Shown here one piece after another: positions 35,249-43,183 of a DNA stretch of 64,000 nucleotides (within the stretch, counting starts at the first letter, position 1; every line of letters begins with the position of its first letter). The notes beneath the pieces are model-generated. The model was not told where the DNA came from. It searched no databases and was given only the letters and a program-made list of their open reading frames with translations. The stretch is from Actinoplanes palleronii (lineage in GTDB: Bacteria; Actinomycetota; Actinomycetes; Mycobacteriales; Micromonosporaceae): assembly GCF_016862315.1 (NCBI RefSeq), contig NZ_BOMS01000136.1:1-64000 (forward strand), read 5' to 3'. The position numbers and the translations under genes were made by a program.

Positions 35249-35923
35249 GTGCTCTTCGCGCTCGGGACACCGGTCGCGTTCGTCGCGCTGGTCGTCTCCT
35301 TCATCTGTGGCCTGCTCCTGCGCGCGGTCGCCATCCGGTTCACCGCACGGACGGTCGGCCTGGCCGACCGCAACGAGTCCCTGCGGCCCACCCTGCGCAA
35401 CGACATCGACCCGTTCGGCGCGGTCGGCGCCGCGCTCGGCGGGATGGGCTGGGGCAAACAGCTCAGTGTCGACGACGTGCCGCGCTGGCGGGGCCGGGGC
35501 CGGGCCGCCGCGGTCTTCGCCGCCGGGCCGGTGGCCTGTATCCTCGCCGGTGAGCTGATGCTGGCGGCGCTGGCGCTGACCGAGCCGTACGCCGACGTGT
35601 TCCAGGCGATCCGGGTCGGCGACGTGCTGCACGGGGTGGCCATCGAGCCGTACTGGGAGCAGGCGCTGCTCGCCTTCGGTGGCGGGCTGCTCGCGTTCGG
35701 ACTGCTCGCGCTGATCCCGATCCCGCCACTTGACGGTTTCGGCATCCTCTACTGCGCGCTGCGCAAGCCCGGCGCGGGCATGCAGTGGATGCGGCTGTGG
35801 TTCGAGGACAAGAACATCGGCGTCCTGTTGCTGCTGCTCTTCAGCCTGTTCCCGGGCGGCTACCCGCTGATCACGCTGATCCTGGACGTCCTGGGGAACT
35901 TCTTCCTGCGCGTGTGGGGCTGA
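35249..35923 (+). CDS. M50-like membrane protein without HExxH
   Basis: A 224-residue protein with about five membrane helices, similar to site-2 protease family proteins usually found between parA and scpA. The second M50 motif is present as ALIPIPPLDGFGIL (152-165) with Asp162, and NDIDPFGAVGAALGGMGWGK matches the conserved loop. The zinc-binding HExxH of the first helix is missing; that region reads LLLRAVAIRF. It is therefore probably not an active protease. GTG start 11 bp after parA. The last 53 bp overlap the convergent PfpI gene. Confidence 0.78.
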   Translation: MLFALGTPVAFVALVVSFICGLLLRAVAIRFTARTVGLADRNESLRPTLRNDIDPFGAVGAALGGMGWGKQLSVDDVPRWRGRGRAAAVFAAGPVACILAGELMLAALALTEPYADVFQAIRVGDVLHGVAIEPYWEQALLAFGGGLLAFGLLALIPIPPLDGFGILYCALRKPGAGMQWMRLWFEDKNIGVLLLLLFSLFPGGYPLITLILDVLGNFFLRVWG

Positions 35924-36551
35924 CCGGGGCGAGTCCTCTCGCCCGGTCGAGGATCTCCGGGCGGGCCTTGGCCGGGTGGCCGGCGTCGAACGGCGGCTGC
36001 GGGTCGTACTCGGTCCACAGCTGGATCGCCTCGGCGTGGTCGCGGCCGGCGATCTCACCGCTGAGCCACAGCGCCAGGTCCAGCCCGGCCGACACCCCGG
36101 CCGCCGTGACGATCCTCCCGGAGCACACGATCCGCTCGTCCCGGCGCGGCTGCGCGCCGAGCCGGCCGAGGGTGTCCTGGGCGATCCAGTGCGTGGTGGC
36201 CGGCCGTCCGCCGAGCAGGCCGGCGGCGGCCAGGATCAGCGCGCCGGAACAGACCGACGTGGTCCAGGTGGTGGTGTCGTGCACCCGGGCCAGCCAGCCG
36301 GTGAGCTCCCGGTCGGCCATCGCGGCGGCGGTGCCGGGCCCGGAACCGGGCACCAGCACCAGATCGGGCCGGGGCGTCCGGGCGAACGTGTGGGTGACGC
36401 CGAGGGTCAGCACCCCGCTGTCGGTCAGCAGCGGCCCGGTCGCCGCGCCGACGAAGCGCACCTCGGCCTCCGGCAGTAAACGCAGGATTTCGTACGGGCC
36501 GACCGCGTCCAGGGCGGTCACATCGGGATAGAGGACGATCGCGATCTGCAT
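35871..36551 (-). CDS. DJ-1/PfpI-family protein
   Basis: A 226-residue DJ-1/PfpI (class I amidotransferase-like) protein. The N-terminal strand IAIVLYPDVTALDAVGPYEIL and the nucleophile elbow TSVCSGALILAAAGLL (Cys in VCSG) followed by ATTHW are those of the isonitrile hydratase / GlxA-sensor branch, without a DNA-binding domain. The end is Arg/Pro-rich and overlaps the M50-like gene by 53 bp. It follows the GlxA-type regulator by 40 bp on the same strand, so the two are probably an operon. Confidence 0.85.
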   Translation of the reverse strand: MQIAIVLYPDVTALDAVGPYEILRLLPEAEVRFVGAATGPLLTDSGVLTLGVTHTFARTPRPDLVLVPGSGPGTAAAMADRELTGWLARVHDTTTWTTSVCSGALILAAAGLLGGRPATTHWIAQDTLGRLGAQPRRDERIVCSGRIVTAAGVSAGLDLALWLSGEIAGRDHAEAIQLWTEYDPQPPFDAGHPAKARPEILDRARGLAPVSPTRAGRSSPGRPGSA

Positions 36552-36591
36552 GGCGCCGATGCTGCCGCCCGTGACGCGCCCCGGGCACCGC

Positions 36592-37584
36592 CTAGCGGGC
36601 CACCGGTCCGGAACCGTGGGCAGCCGTGCCGGATCCCTGCGATCGGTACGTCGACGGCGGCACCCCGAACCGCTCCAGGAACCCCTGCCGCAGCGACTCG
36701 GTGGAGCCGAACCCGCAGCGCCGGGCCACCGCCGGCAGCGGCAGCACGGTCGCGGTGAGCAGGTGGGCGGCCGCCTCGGTGCGCGCCCGGCGCACGTACC
36801 GGGCCGGCGTCAGCTGCACGTACGTGCGGAACAGCCGGGACAGGTGCCGTTCGCTGACCCCGAACCGGTGCGCCAGCGCGCCGCCGGTCAGGTCGTCGGT
36901 GAGGTGCCCGGCGATGTGGTCGGTGGCCCGGCGGACCACGAAGTCGTCGGTGCCGCGCCGGGCCAGGAACATGCTGATCTGCGCCTGCCCGCTGGGCCGC
37001 TGCAGGTAGGCGACCGTGCCCAGGGCCACCCCGCGGGCCACCGCAGGGCCGTTGTCCTCCTCGATCAGGGCCAGGGCCAGGTCGAGGGCGCTGGTCACGC
37101 CGCCGGAGGTGATCACGTGACCGTCCCGGATCCACACCGGCTCCGCGTCGACGAGCACGTCCTGATACCGCTCGGCCAGCGCCGCGGCGTGCAGCCAGTG
37201 GGTGGTGGCGCGGCGGCCGGTGAGCAGGCCGGCCTCGGCCAGGACCGTCGAGCCGGTGCAGACCGAGGCGACCCGGCGGGCCAGTGGGGCGAGCCGCCGG
37301 ACGTGCCCGACCAGGTGCACGTTCGCGGCCGCCCGCTCGTGACCGAGGCCGCCGGTGACCAGCACGGTGTCCAGCGGCTCGTTCACCCGTTCCAGCGCGG
37401 CGCCGGACTCCAGGCGCAGACCGGAGTCGCAGGCCACGGTGCGGCGGCCCAGGGTGGCCAGCACGGTCCGGTACGGCGGGTCGGCGCCGATCCGGTTCGC
37501 GATGTCCAGGGCCGACGTGACACACGCGATGTCGAGCAGCTCCGCGCCGTCGTACGCGACGACCAGGAACACACGCTCGGGCAT
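36592..37584 (-). CDS. GlxA-type AraC-family regulator with DJ-1/PfpI sensor
   Basis: A 330-residue transcription regulator. The N-terminal 190 residues form a DJ-1/PfpI domain (VFLVVAYDGAELLDIACV, elbow ASVCTGSTVLAEAGLL, ATTHW). The C-terminal 110 residues carry two AraC helix-turn-helix motifs: GGALAHRFGVSERHLSRLFR and LPLPAVARRCGFGSTESLRQ. These proteins respond to small molecules, often amines or amides. The ATG lies 123 bp from the divergent zinc-ribbon gene, leaving room for a shared control region. The downstream PfpI gene is the likely partner. Confidence 0.9.
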   Translation of the reverse strand: MPERVFLVVAYDGAELLDIACVTSALDIANRIGADPPYRTVLATLGRRTVACDSGLRLESGAALERVNEPLDTVLVTGGLGHERAAANVHLVGHVRRLAPLARRVASVCTGSTVLAEAGLLTGRRATTHWLHAAALAERYQDVLVDAEPVWIRDGHVITSGGVTSALDLALALIEEDNGPAVARGVALGTVAYLQRPSGQAQISMFLARRGTDDFVVRRATDHIAGHLTDDLTGGALAHRFGVSERHLSRLFRTYVQLTPARYVRRARTEAAAHLLTATVLPLPAVARRCGFGSTESLRQGFLERFGVPPSTYRSQGSGTAAHGSGPVAR

Positions 37585-37707
37585 GCCCGCCAGTGTAGGG
37601 AGCGGGCGGTTCCCGTACGGTTGAGCGATCTTGATCCTGGTATCCGGTACCCGCCGATTCGGGTACCGTTCCGGTGTCTCGCGGTGACCGTCCCAGGAGT
37701 TGCGGAT

Positions 37708-38832
37708 ATGGAGAACGGCCTCTGCTTCCGCTGTGGGGGTGACATCCCCGCAGCCCAGGAGTGGTGTCCCTACTGCGGCACGCCGGTCGTCGGCTCCCCG
37801 CCACGGGTGCAGCCGGCAAGTCCGCCGCCGCCCTGGGAACCGCCGCCCGCACCGGCACACCGCCGTGGCACCGCCCTGATCGCGGCCGCCGTTGTCGGCC
37901 TGCTGCTGCTCTCCGGCGGGGTGGTCGCCGGGGTGGCCCGGCTGACCCGCAGCACCCCGGAGTCGGCCACCGAGGACTACTTCGGCGCGCTCACCGACGG
38001 CGACGCCGCCGCGGCCCTGAAGCTGATCGCCACCGCCGACCACTTCGACCCCTCGCCGTACCCGCTGCTCACCGCGGCGGCCCTGGCCGAGGACCGGTGG
38101 CGGCCGCGGGACGTGCGGGTCGGCGACGCCGGCAGCGCCGTGCAGTACGGCTCCCAGGCCCAGCGGGTCGAGGTCCGGTACCGGACCGGCGACCAGACGG
38201 TCAGCCAGGACGTGATCCTGCTGCCCGAGGACGGCGAGTTCCGGCTGCGGCTGCCGTTCGTGGTGCTCGGCGTGGACGGGCAGCGCGGCCGGGAGATCCG
38301 GGTGAACGGGGTCTCGCTCGGCACGGCGGCCCAGCCGACCGTGGCGTTCCCCGGGACGTACGAGGCCACCGCGGCCGCGAACACCCTGCTGGCCGAGAGC
38401 CGCACCACGGCGGTCGCCCAGCCGAACGGGCTCTCCGGGTATGCCGCGTCCCTCCAGTTCGGGGCGCCGGAGCTGGCCGCCGGGGCGGAGCAGGCCATTC
38501 AGGGCCAGGTGCGTGCCGCCCTCGACCAGTGCGCGACGAGTGCCCAGGCGCAACCGCCCGGCTGCCCGTTCGGGCTCAACGTGCCCGGCACGGGGGTGAC
38601 CGTGCGGTGGTCGATCACGGCGTACCCGGCGGTCAGCGCGCGCGCCGACAGCACCATGTGGTTCGGTGCCGGCGCGGTGCAGCTCACCGACGACGGTGCC
38701 GGGCGGGTGCACTGGAGCGCCGGCTACACCGACTACAGCGGGACGACGAAGTCGCAGAGCGGCGACACCCCGTTCCGGATCAACGGAAGCGCCCAGGCGG
38801 CGCCGAACGGCATCCAGGTGTCCCTGACCTGA
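37708..38832 (+). CDS. Membrane protein with N-terminal zinc ribbon
   Basis: A 374-residue protein. A zinc ribbon opens the sequence (CFRCGG at 6-11 and CPYCGT at 20-25), then a Pro-rich linker, a single membrane helix (about 55-75) and an extracytoplasmic domain of about 290 residues. The outer part begins with TEDYFGALTDGDAAAALKLI, like NTF2/lumazine-type stress domains, and later has Cys pairs (DQCATSAQAQPPGCPFG). ATG at 37708 has AGGAG 8 bp before. The next gene follows by 17 bp. It resembles TcaA-like envelope proteins in layout; function unknown. Confidence 0.72.
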   Translation: MENGLCFRCGGDIPAAQEWCPYCGTPVVGSPPRVQPASPPPPWEPPPAPAHRRGTALIAAAVVGLLLLSGGVVAGVARLTRSTPESATEDYFGALTDGDAAAALKLIATADHFDPSPYPLLTAAALAEDRWRPRDVRVGDAGSAVQYGSQAQRVEVRYRTGDQTVSQDVILLPEDGEFRLRLPFVVLGVDGQRGREIRVNGVSLGTAAQPTVAFPGTYEATAAANTLLAESRTTAVAQPNGLSGYAASLQFGAPELAAGAEQAIQGQVRAALDQCATSAQAQPPGCPFGLNVPGTGVTVRWSITAYPAVSARADSTMWFGAGAVQLTDDGAGRVHWSAGYTDYSGTTKSQSGDTPFRINGSAQAAPNGIQVSLT

Positions 38833-38849
38833 CGATCGATGGAGGACGA

Positions 38850-40064
38850 ATGAGCGTGACCGGCGAGCCGCAACGACAATGGGCGGCCATGGGGCCGGGC
38901 AACGGTGACGTCGCCTACCGGATGCAGGGCCTGCAGGCCGGCCCCCAGGAGATCGGGGCGGAGGAGTCGGTTTCGGTCAGCACCCTGATCCGGCTGTGGC
39001 TGTGGGCGGCCGTGCCGGCGTTTGTGCTCTGGGCCTTCTTCGTCTTCCTGGCGCTGCTCGTGCACGCCGCCTCGGAGCCGACCCTGTTCAGCGCGGACAC
39101 CCCCGGCGACGGGGTGTTCTCGGTCGGCTCGCTGCTCAGCGTGATCGTCTTCTGGGTGGTGCTGCTGGCCGCCCGGATCGACGAGCCGGTCGCCGGCTGG
39201 CACACCCTGCTCGAGGACCGCTGGCAGGGCGCCGACTCCGCGTACGCCGCGGTCTACGGCACGCTGCGCCGCCGCGGCGTCCCGGTGGAGACGACCGCGG
39301 GCCGGATCCGCAGCGACCTCCTCCCGCCGGAGGCGGTCAACAACCGGTTGCTGATCCACGAGCGGGGCTACCAGATCCAGATCACCATTTTCCCGTACGG
39401 CAGCAGCCTCTACCTGGGCTGGACCCTGACCCGCAGCCGGCGCGGCGTGATCCTGATCGGTCACTTCCTGAAGGATCTGGTCGGCGGGATGTTCGGCCGC
39501 GTGACACCGGCGCTCGCGATGCTGCGCACCGAGCGGGTGCGGGCGTTGCGCGAAGCGGTGCACTCCGCGGTCCGGGAGGGCGCCGAGGTGGCCACGCAGG
39601 GGATCGTGGTCCCGGTGGCGTCGGCCTTCGGCCAGGAGGTCCCGGTCCAGGACCTGCGCGCGCAGGCGGCGCACCAGGGCTACGGCCCCCCGCCCGCCGG
39701 TTATGGCCCGCCGCCCACCGGCTACGCCGACCCGAACGCCGCTTACGGCCCGCCGCCCACCGGCTACGCCGACCCGAGCGGCGCTTACGGCCCGCCGCCC
39801 GGCGGCCCGCAGGCGGGGTATGGCCCCCAGCCCGGCTACGCGCCCACCGGCCCGGTCAGCGGGGTGCCCGCGTCCGCGCCCCCGAGTTCGGCCCCGCCCG
39901 CGCCGGGTGGCCACGCGCCCACCACATTCGCCCCGCCGCCGAGCACTCCCAGCTCCCCGGCCACCATGCCGACCTCCGGCGCTCCCGCCCCGGGCGCTCA
40001 GGCTCCCGCGCCGCTTCCTGATGCCACCCCGTCACATCCGGACAACCCCGAACCGCGCGCCTGA
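38850..40064 (+). CDS. Two-helix membrane protein with Pro/Gly/Tyr repeat tail
   Basis: A 404-residue protein starting at ATG with GGAGG 5 bp upstream. Two membrane helices lie at about 46-72 and 90-110, then a soluble alpha/beta region (115-255) containing RLLIHERGYQIQITIFPYG. The last 140 residues are repeats such as YGPPPTGYADP and Pro/Ala/Ser runs. The gene is 17 bp after the zinc-ribbon protein and probably forms a two-gene unit with it. Not recognised beyond this; likely an envelope-associated pair. Confidence 0.72.
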   Translation: MSVTGEPQRQWAAMGPGNGDVAYRMQGLQAGPQEIGAEESVSVSTLIRLWLWAAVPAFVLWAFFVFLALLVHAASEPTLFSADTPGDGVFSVGSLLSVIVFWVVLLAARIDEPVAGWHTLLEDRWQGADSAYAAVYGTLRRRGVPVETTAGRIRSDLLPPEAVNNRLLIHERGYQIQITIFPYGSSLYLGWTLTRSRRGVILIGHFLKDLVGGMFGRVTPALAMLRTERVRALREAVHSAVREGAEVATQGIVVPVASAFGQEVPVQDLRAQAAHQGYGPPPAGYGPPPTGYADPNAAYGPPPTGYADPSGAYGPPPGGPQAGYGPQPGYAPTGPVSGVPASAPPSSAPPAPGGHAPTTFAPPPSTPSSPATMPTSGAPAPGAQAPAPLPDATPSHPDNPEPRA

Positions 40065-40208
40065 CCGATCCCCCCGTCGGTAGCGGCTGGCGGCTGGCTG
40101 GGGCTGGCTGGCCAGGAGAGGGAGCCGGCCGGTTGCGGTTCGTGGCGCCGGTCGCTGACCCGGCTGGTCGCGGCGCCCGCGAGACGTGCCGAGGTCCGCA
40201 GCCACCCC

Positions 40209-40452
40209 GTTGCGTGGGGAGTTGGGGTGCGGAGCGAGCCGCAACTTCACACGCTTCGTGGTTGCGAGCGTTGCGTGGGGACTTTGGGTGCGCTCCGCAC
40301 CGCAACTTCACACGCTTCGTGGGTTCGACCGTTGCGTGGGGACTTTGGGTGCGCTCCGCGCCACAACTTCACACGCATCGTGGTTTTGAGGGTTGCGTGG
40401 GGACTTTGGGTGGGCTCCGCACCACAACTTCACACGCTTGGGGTGGTGTTGG
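40209..40452. repeat. 61-bp tandem repeat array B (4 copies)
   Basis: Copies begin GTTGCGTGGGGA at 40209, 40270, 40331 and 40392, each exactly 61 bp apart. They share TTTGGGTGCGCTCCGC and CAACTTCACACGC. The head matches array A at 29840, but the second half has diverged. The array occupies most of 40065-40500, which shows no gene. Confidence 0.9.
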
Positions 40453-40512
40453 GGTTTGGGCGGGTATCTACGTTTGGGCCGGGGCGGTGAGGGGTTCTCG
40501 GGGATGCCCGGA

Positions 40513-40542
40513 TTCACTGATGGTAAACGTCTCAATTACGGT
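40513..40542 (+). promoter_or_regulatory. Candidate promoter of the lysine-rich microgene
   Basis: TTCACT (40513-40518) and TACGGT (40537-40542) are separated by 18 bp in a locally AT-rich stretch 80 bp before the microgene. Confidence 0.4.
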
Positions 40543-40621
40543 CCGATAACGGGGAATTCACTCTCCGGTCATCTAATGTCTAGGGCGTCCAGGCTCGGTT
40601 ACTGACGAGAGGGAGGTCGGC

Positions 40622-40684
40622 TATGGCTAAGAAGTCGAAGAAGGACAAGAAGGACAAGAAGTCCAAGAAAGCCAAGAAGAAGTG
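40622..40684 (+). CDS. 20-residue lysine-rich micropeptide
   Basis: A complete 21-codon frame from ATG 40622 to TGA 40684. Thirteen of its 20 residues are Lys, with Asp, Ser and Ala in a KK-x pattern (MAKKSKKDKKDKKSKKAKKK). It has a good GGGAGG site 6 bp before the ATG, a candidate promoter, and a strong terminator hairpin 6 bp after the stop, so it looks like a deliberate monocistronic gene. The peptide is strongly basic and would bind nucleic acid, ribosomes or acidic proteins; it does not match the small ribosomal proteins I know. Function unknown. Confidence 0.7.
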
Positions 40685-40689
40685 ACTTT

Positions 40690-40720
40690 CCGGGCCGCCG
40701 CGCTTCGAGCGTGGCGGCCC
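40690..40720 (+). terminator. Terminator of the micropeptide gene
   Basis: A 14-bp stem with one G-U pair (40690-40703 with 40707-40720) and a 3-nt loop begins 6 bp after the stop. Confidence 0.85.
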
Positions 40721-41042
40721 GATCTTCCTGCGGCAACGCGCTGCACCATGCGCGGCGGGACAGCGGCGGTCGCGGCTGCGGGACGGCGGCGGGACAATGG
40801 CGGGGCAGTGGAGGGTGCGGCGACGGGACAATGACCGTGGTCGATCGATCCGGGTGCTCTCATCCGTACCGTAAAAGATCTGACCGATAATCATCAGGCC
40901 GCGGATCTGGCGGATTCCGGCGGTCCGCGGGCCGGACGGGGCACGCACCCCGGGTGTCGACCCTCCGTCCGGACAGCAACCCTTGATCACTTGTGCCGTT
41001 GGTACGGGCGTGAGCGCGGAGCACGGTGTCATGGGCATGGTC
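40721..41042. other. Intergenic region before scpA
   Basis: About 320 bp without a convincing gene. The first half repeats GGGACA(G/A)-type words with CGGCGG; further on there is an inverted repeat CCGCGGA (40899-40905) and TCCGCGG (40924-40930) of unknown role. Confidence 0.6.
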
Positions 41043-41054
41043 TACGGTCGGCAC
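41043..41054 (+). promoter_or_regulatory. Putative -10 box for leaderless scpA
   Basis: TACGGT (41043-41048) is 6 bp before the GTG at 41055. No -35 match is clear. Confidence 0.4.
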
Positions 41055-42068
41055 GTGCTTGAAGAGCCTGCCCAGCCGGGGTTCGCCGACGACCTCCCGC
41101 CTGAGCTGGAGCCTGCCGCATCCGATGATGCGGCCGTCGGCGTGGCCGTGCAGGCCGAGGCCGACAAGTCCGCGGAGGCCGACTCCGGCAAGTTCAAGGT
41201 CAAGCTGCACAACTTCGAGGGTCCGTTCGACCTGCTGCTGCAGCTGATCGGCAAGCACAAGCTGGATGTCACCGAGGTCGCGCTGCACAAGGTGACCGAC
41301 GAGTTCATCTCCTACATCCGAGCCATGGGCGACGACTGGGATCTCGACGAGACGAGCGAGTTCCTGCTGGTCGCGGCGACGCTGCTGGATCTCAAGGCGG
41401 CTCGGTTGCTGCCCTCGGCCGAGGTGGAGGACGAGGAGGATCTGGCCCTGCTGGAGGCCCGTGACCTGCTCTTCGCCCGCCTGCTGCAGTACAAGGCCTA
41501 CAAGGAGGCCGCCGCGCACCTCTCCGAGCTGGAGGGGACCGGCGCGCGCCGCTGGCCACGGCTGGTGACCCTGGAGGCGCAGTATGCGGAGGCGCTGCCC
41601 GAGCTGGTCCTCGGCATCGGGCCGCAGCGGCTGTTCAAGCTGGCGCTCCGGCAGTTCAGCCCGCGGCCCGGGCCGCCGCAGGTGTCGATCGCGCACATCC
41701 ACCAGACCCGGGTCAGCGTCCGGGAGCACGCCGAGCTGCTGCGCGAGCGGATCCGCCGGGCCGGTGTCGCCACGTTCAGCCTGCTCATCGCGGATTGTGA
41801 GAACACCCTCGAGGTGGTGGCCCGGTTCCTGGCGCTGCTGGAGCTGTACCGGCAGGACCTGATCGACTTCGAGCAGCCGGTGTCGCTGGACGAGTTGACC
41901 GTGCGGTGGATCGGCGGCGAGGACGTGGCGGCCGAGATCGAGGTCGACGACTACGAGGGCAGCCCCGAGAAGATCACCGACAAACCGGACCGTCCGGAGG
42001 GTGCCGGGTCCGACGATGACGAGGGTGCGACGGCTGGTCAGCCGGTGGACCTGGAGGAGAAGCAGTGA
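41055..42068 (+). CDS. scpA: Segregation and condensation protein A
   Basis: A 337-residue kleisin that bridges Smc heads with ScpB. The N-terminal Smc-binding domain starts at KVKLHNFEGPFDLLLQLI (about residues 49-66) and continues with EFLLVAATLLDLKAARLLP; the C-terminal winged helix contains TFSLLIADCENTLEVVARFLALLELY. Leader (1-45) and tail (about 300-337) are acidic. GTG at 41055 is chosen for its -10 box at 6 bp; ATG at 41031, with GGAG 9 bp upstream, is an alternative. scpB starts inside its stop codon (GTGA). Confidence 0.93.
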   Translation: MLEEPAQPGFADDLPPELEPAASDDAAVGVAVQAEADKSAEADSGKFKVKLHNFEGPFDLLLQLIGKHKLDVTEVALHKVTDEFISYIRAMGDDWDLDETSEFLLVAATLLDLKAARLLPSAEVEDEEDLALLEARDLLFARLLQYKAYKEAAAHLSELEGTGARRWPRLVTLEAQYAEALPELVLGIGPQRLFKLALRQFSPRPGPPQVSIAHIHQTRVSVREHAELLRERIRRAGVATFSLLIADCENTLEVVARFLALLELYRQDLIDFEQPVSLDELTVRWIGGEDVAAEIEVDDYEGSPEKITDKPDRPEGAGSDDDEGATAGQPVDLEEKQ

Positions 42069-43183
42069 GCGACGAGCGTTCGGAGTCCCTGGCCTCGCAG
42101 ATGGGCGCGTGGGTGCCGCCGTGGGAGCGCAAGCGCGACGAGCCCGACCGCGAGTTCCAGGACGCGACGGAAGCCGAGGAGGAGACGACGGCGGCGGCCG
42201 AGCGCGCTCCGGAGGCGATCGACGCCCCGCTCGAGATTCCGGGTGACGACGTGGAGCCGGCCGAGCTCGACATCGAGCCGGAGGTGCCGCTGCCCGAGCC
42301 GATCGAGGAAGCCCCGGTGGCCGCGCCGGTCGAGCCGGGGGAGGCCCCCGCCCCGATCGACGAGCCCGCCCCGATCGAGCAGCCCGCCCCGATCGACGAG
42401 TCCGCCCCGATCGAGCAGAGCACCGAGGCCGAGACGACGGCCCGTCTGTCCGGTTACGCGGACACGGCCGTCGCGCTCGGCGGGAACGTTGCGGAGGTCA
42501 CGCCGGAGAAACCGCCCGCCCCGGCGGTGCCCGTGCAGGCAGTCCGTCCGCGCACCAAGGAGCGCACCAAGGAGCGTGCCAAGGAGCGCGCCGCGGAGCC
42601 GGTCACGGACGACTCCGACCGTACCGAAAAGGTGTTTGACGACGCCGAGCTGACCGCGGCCCTGGAAGCGATCCTGCTGGTCGTCGACGAGCCGACCGGC
42701 GAGCTTCAGCTCGCTCAGGTGCTGGAGCAGCCGGTGGAGCGGGTGGCGCGGGCGCTCGACGACATCTCCGCGCGCTACACCGCGGCCGGGCACGGCTTCG
42801 ATCTGCGGCGCGCGGCCGGTGGCTGGCGGCTGTACACCCGTCCGGAGTACGCCGAGTACGTCGAACGGTTCGTCCTGGACGGCCAGTCGGTGCGGTTGAC
42901 CCAGGCCGCGCTGGAGACACTCGCCGTGGTCGCGTACAAGCAGCCGGTCACCAGGTCGCGCATCTCGGCCATCCGCGGTGTGAACTGTGACGGCGTGATG
43001 CGTACGCTGGTCACTCGCGGCCTGATCGAGGAGTGTGGCACCGAGCCGGAAACCGGGGCATACCTGTACCGGACCACCGCTCTGTTCCTGGAGAAGCTCG
43101 GCCTCAACTCGGTCGATCAGCTGCCGCCGCTCGCTCCGTTCCTGCCCGACGATGTGGAAGAAGTACTCGATGCCTCAGGCTGA
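42065..43183 (+). CDS. scpB: Segregation and condensation protein B with long acidic leader
   Basis: A 372-residue ScpB. The typical ScpB winged-helix pair occupies about 190-360, with ELTAALEAILLVVDEPTGE, then AAGHGFDLRRAAGGWRLYTR, and TQAALETLAVVAYKQPVTR followed by IRGVNCDGVMRTLV. The first 185 residues are an unusual extension rich in Glu, Pro and Ala with tandem PIDEPAPIEQ-type repeats and then a Lys/Arg patch (RTKERTKERAKERA). Standard ScpB is about 200 residues. It overlaps scpA by 4 bp and rluB by 14 bp. It forms the Smc-ScpAB condensin for chromosome folding. Confidence 0.92.
   Translation: MSDERSESLASQMGAWVPPWERKRDEPDREFQDATEAEEETTAAAERAPEAIDAPLEIPGDDVEPAELDIEPEVPLPEPIEEAPVAAPVEPGEAPAPIDEPAPIEQPAPIDESAPIEQSTEAETTARLSGYADTAVALGGNVAEVTPEKPPAPAVPVQAVRPRTKERTKERAKERAAEPVTDDSDRTEKVFDDAELTAALEAILLVVDEPTGELQLAQVLEQPVERVARALDDISARYTAAGHGFDLRRAAGGWRLYTRPEYAEYVERFVLDGQSVRLTQAALETLAVVAYKQPVTRSRISAIRGVNCDGVMRTLVTRGLIEECGTEPETGAYLYRTTALFLEKLGLNSVDQLPPLAPFLPDDVEEVLDASG

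Noticed and set aside
36550..38832. 760-codon plus-strand fusion frame
   Set aside because: Only the part from 37708 has a ribosome-binding site, zinc ribbon and membrane helix; the upstream part is antisense to the GlxA-type regulator.
40209..40452. CRISPR array
   Set aside because: Units are contiguous 61-bp tandem copies with no constant repeat separated by unique spacers, and no cas gene is present.
40133..40549. Short frames over the 61-bp array encoding repeated peptides
   Set aside because: Period 61 is not divisible by three, so the frame shifts at each unit; the frames share peptides only because the DNA repeats. No ribosome-binding site.
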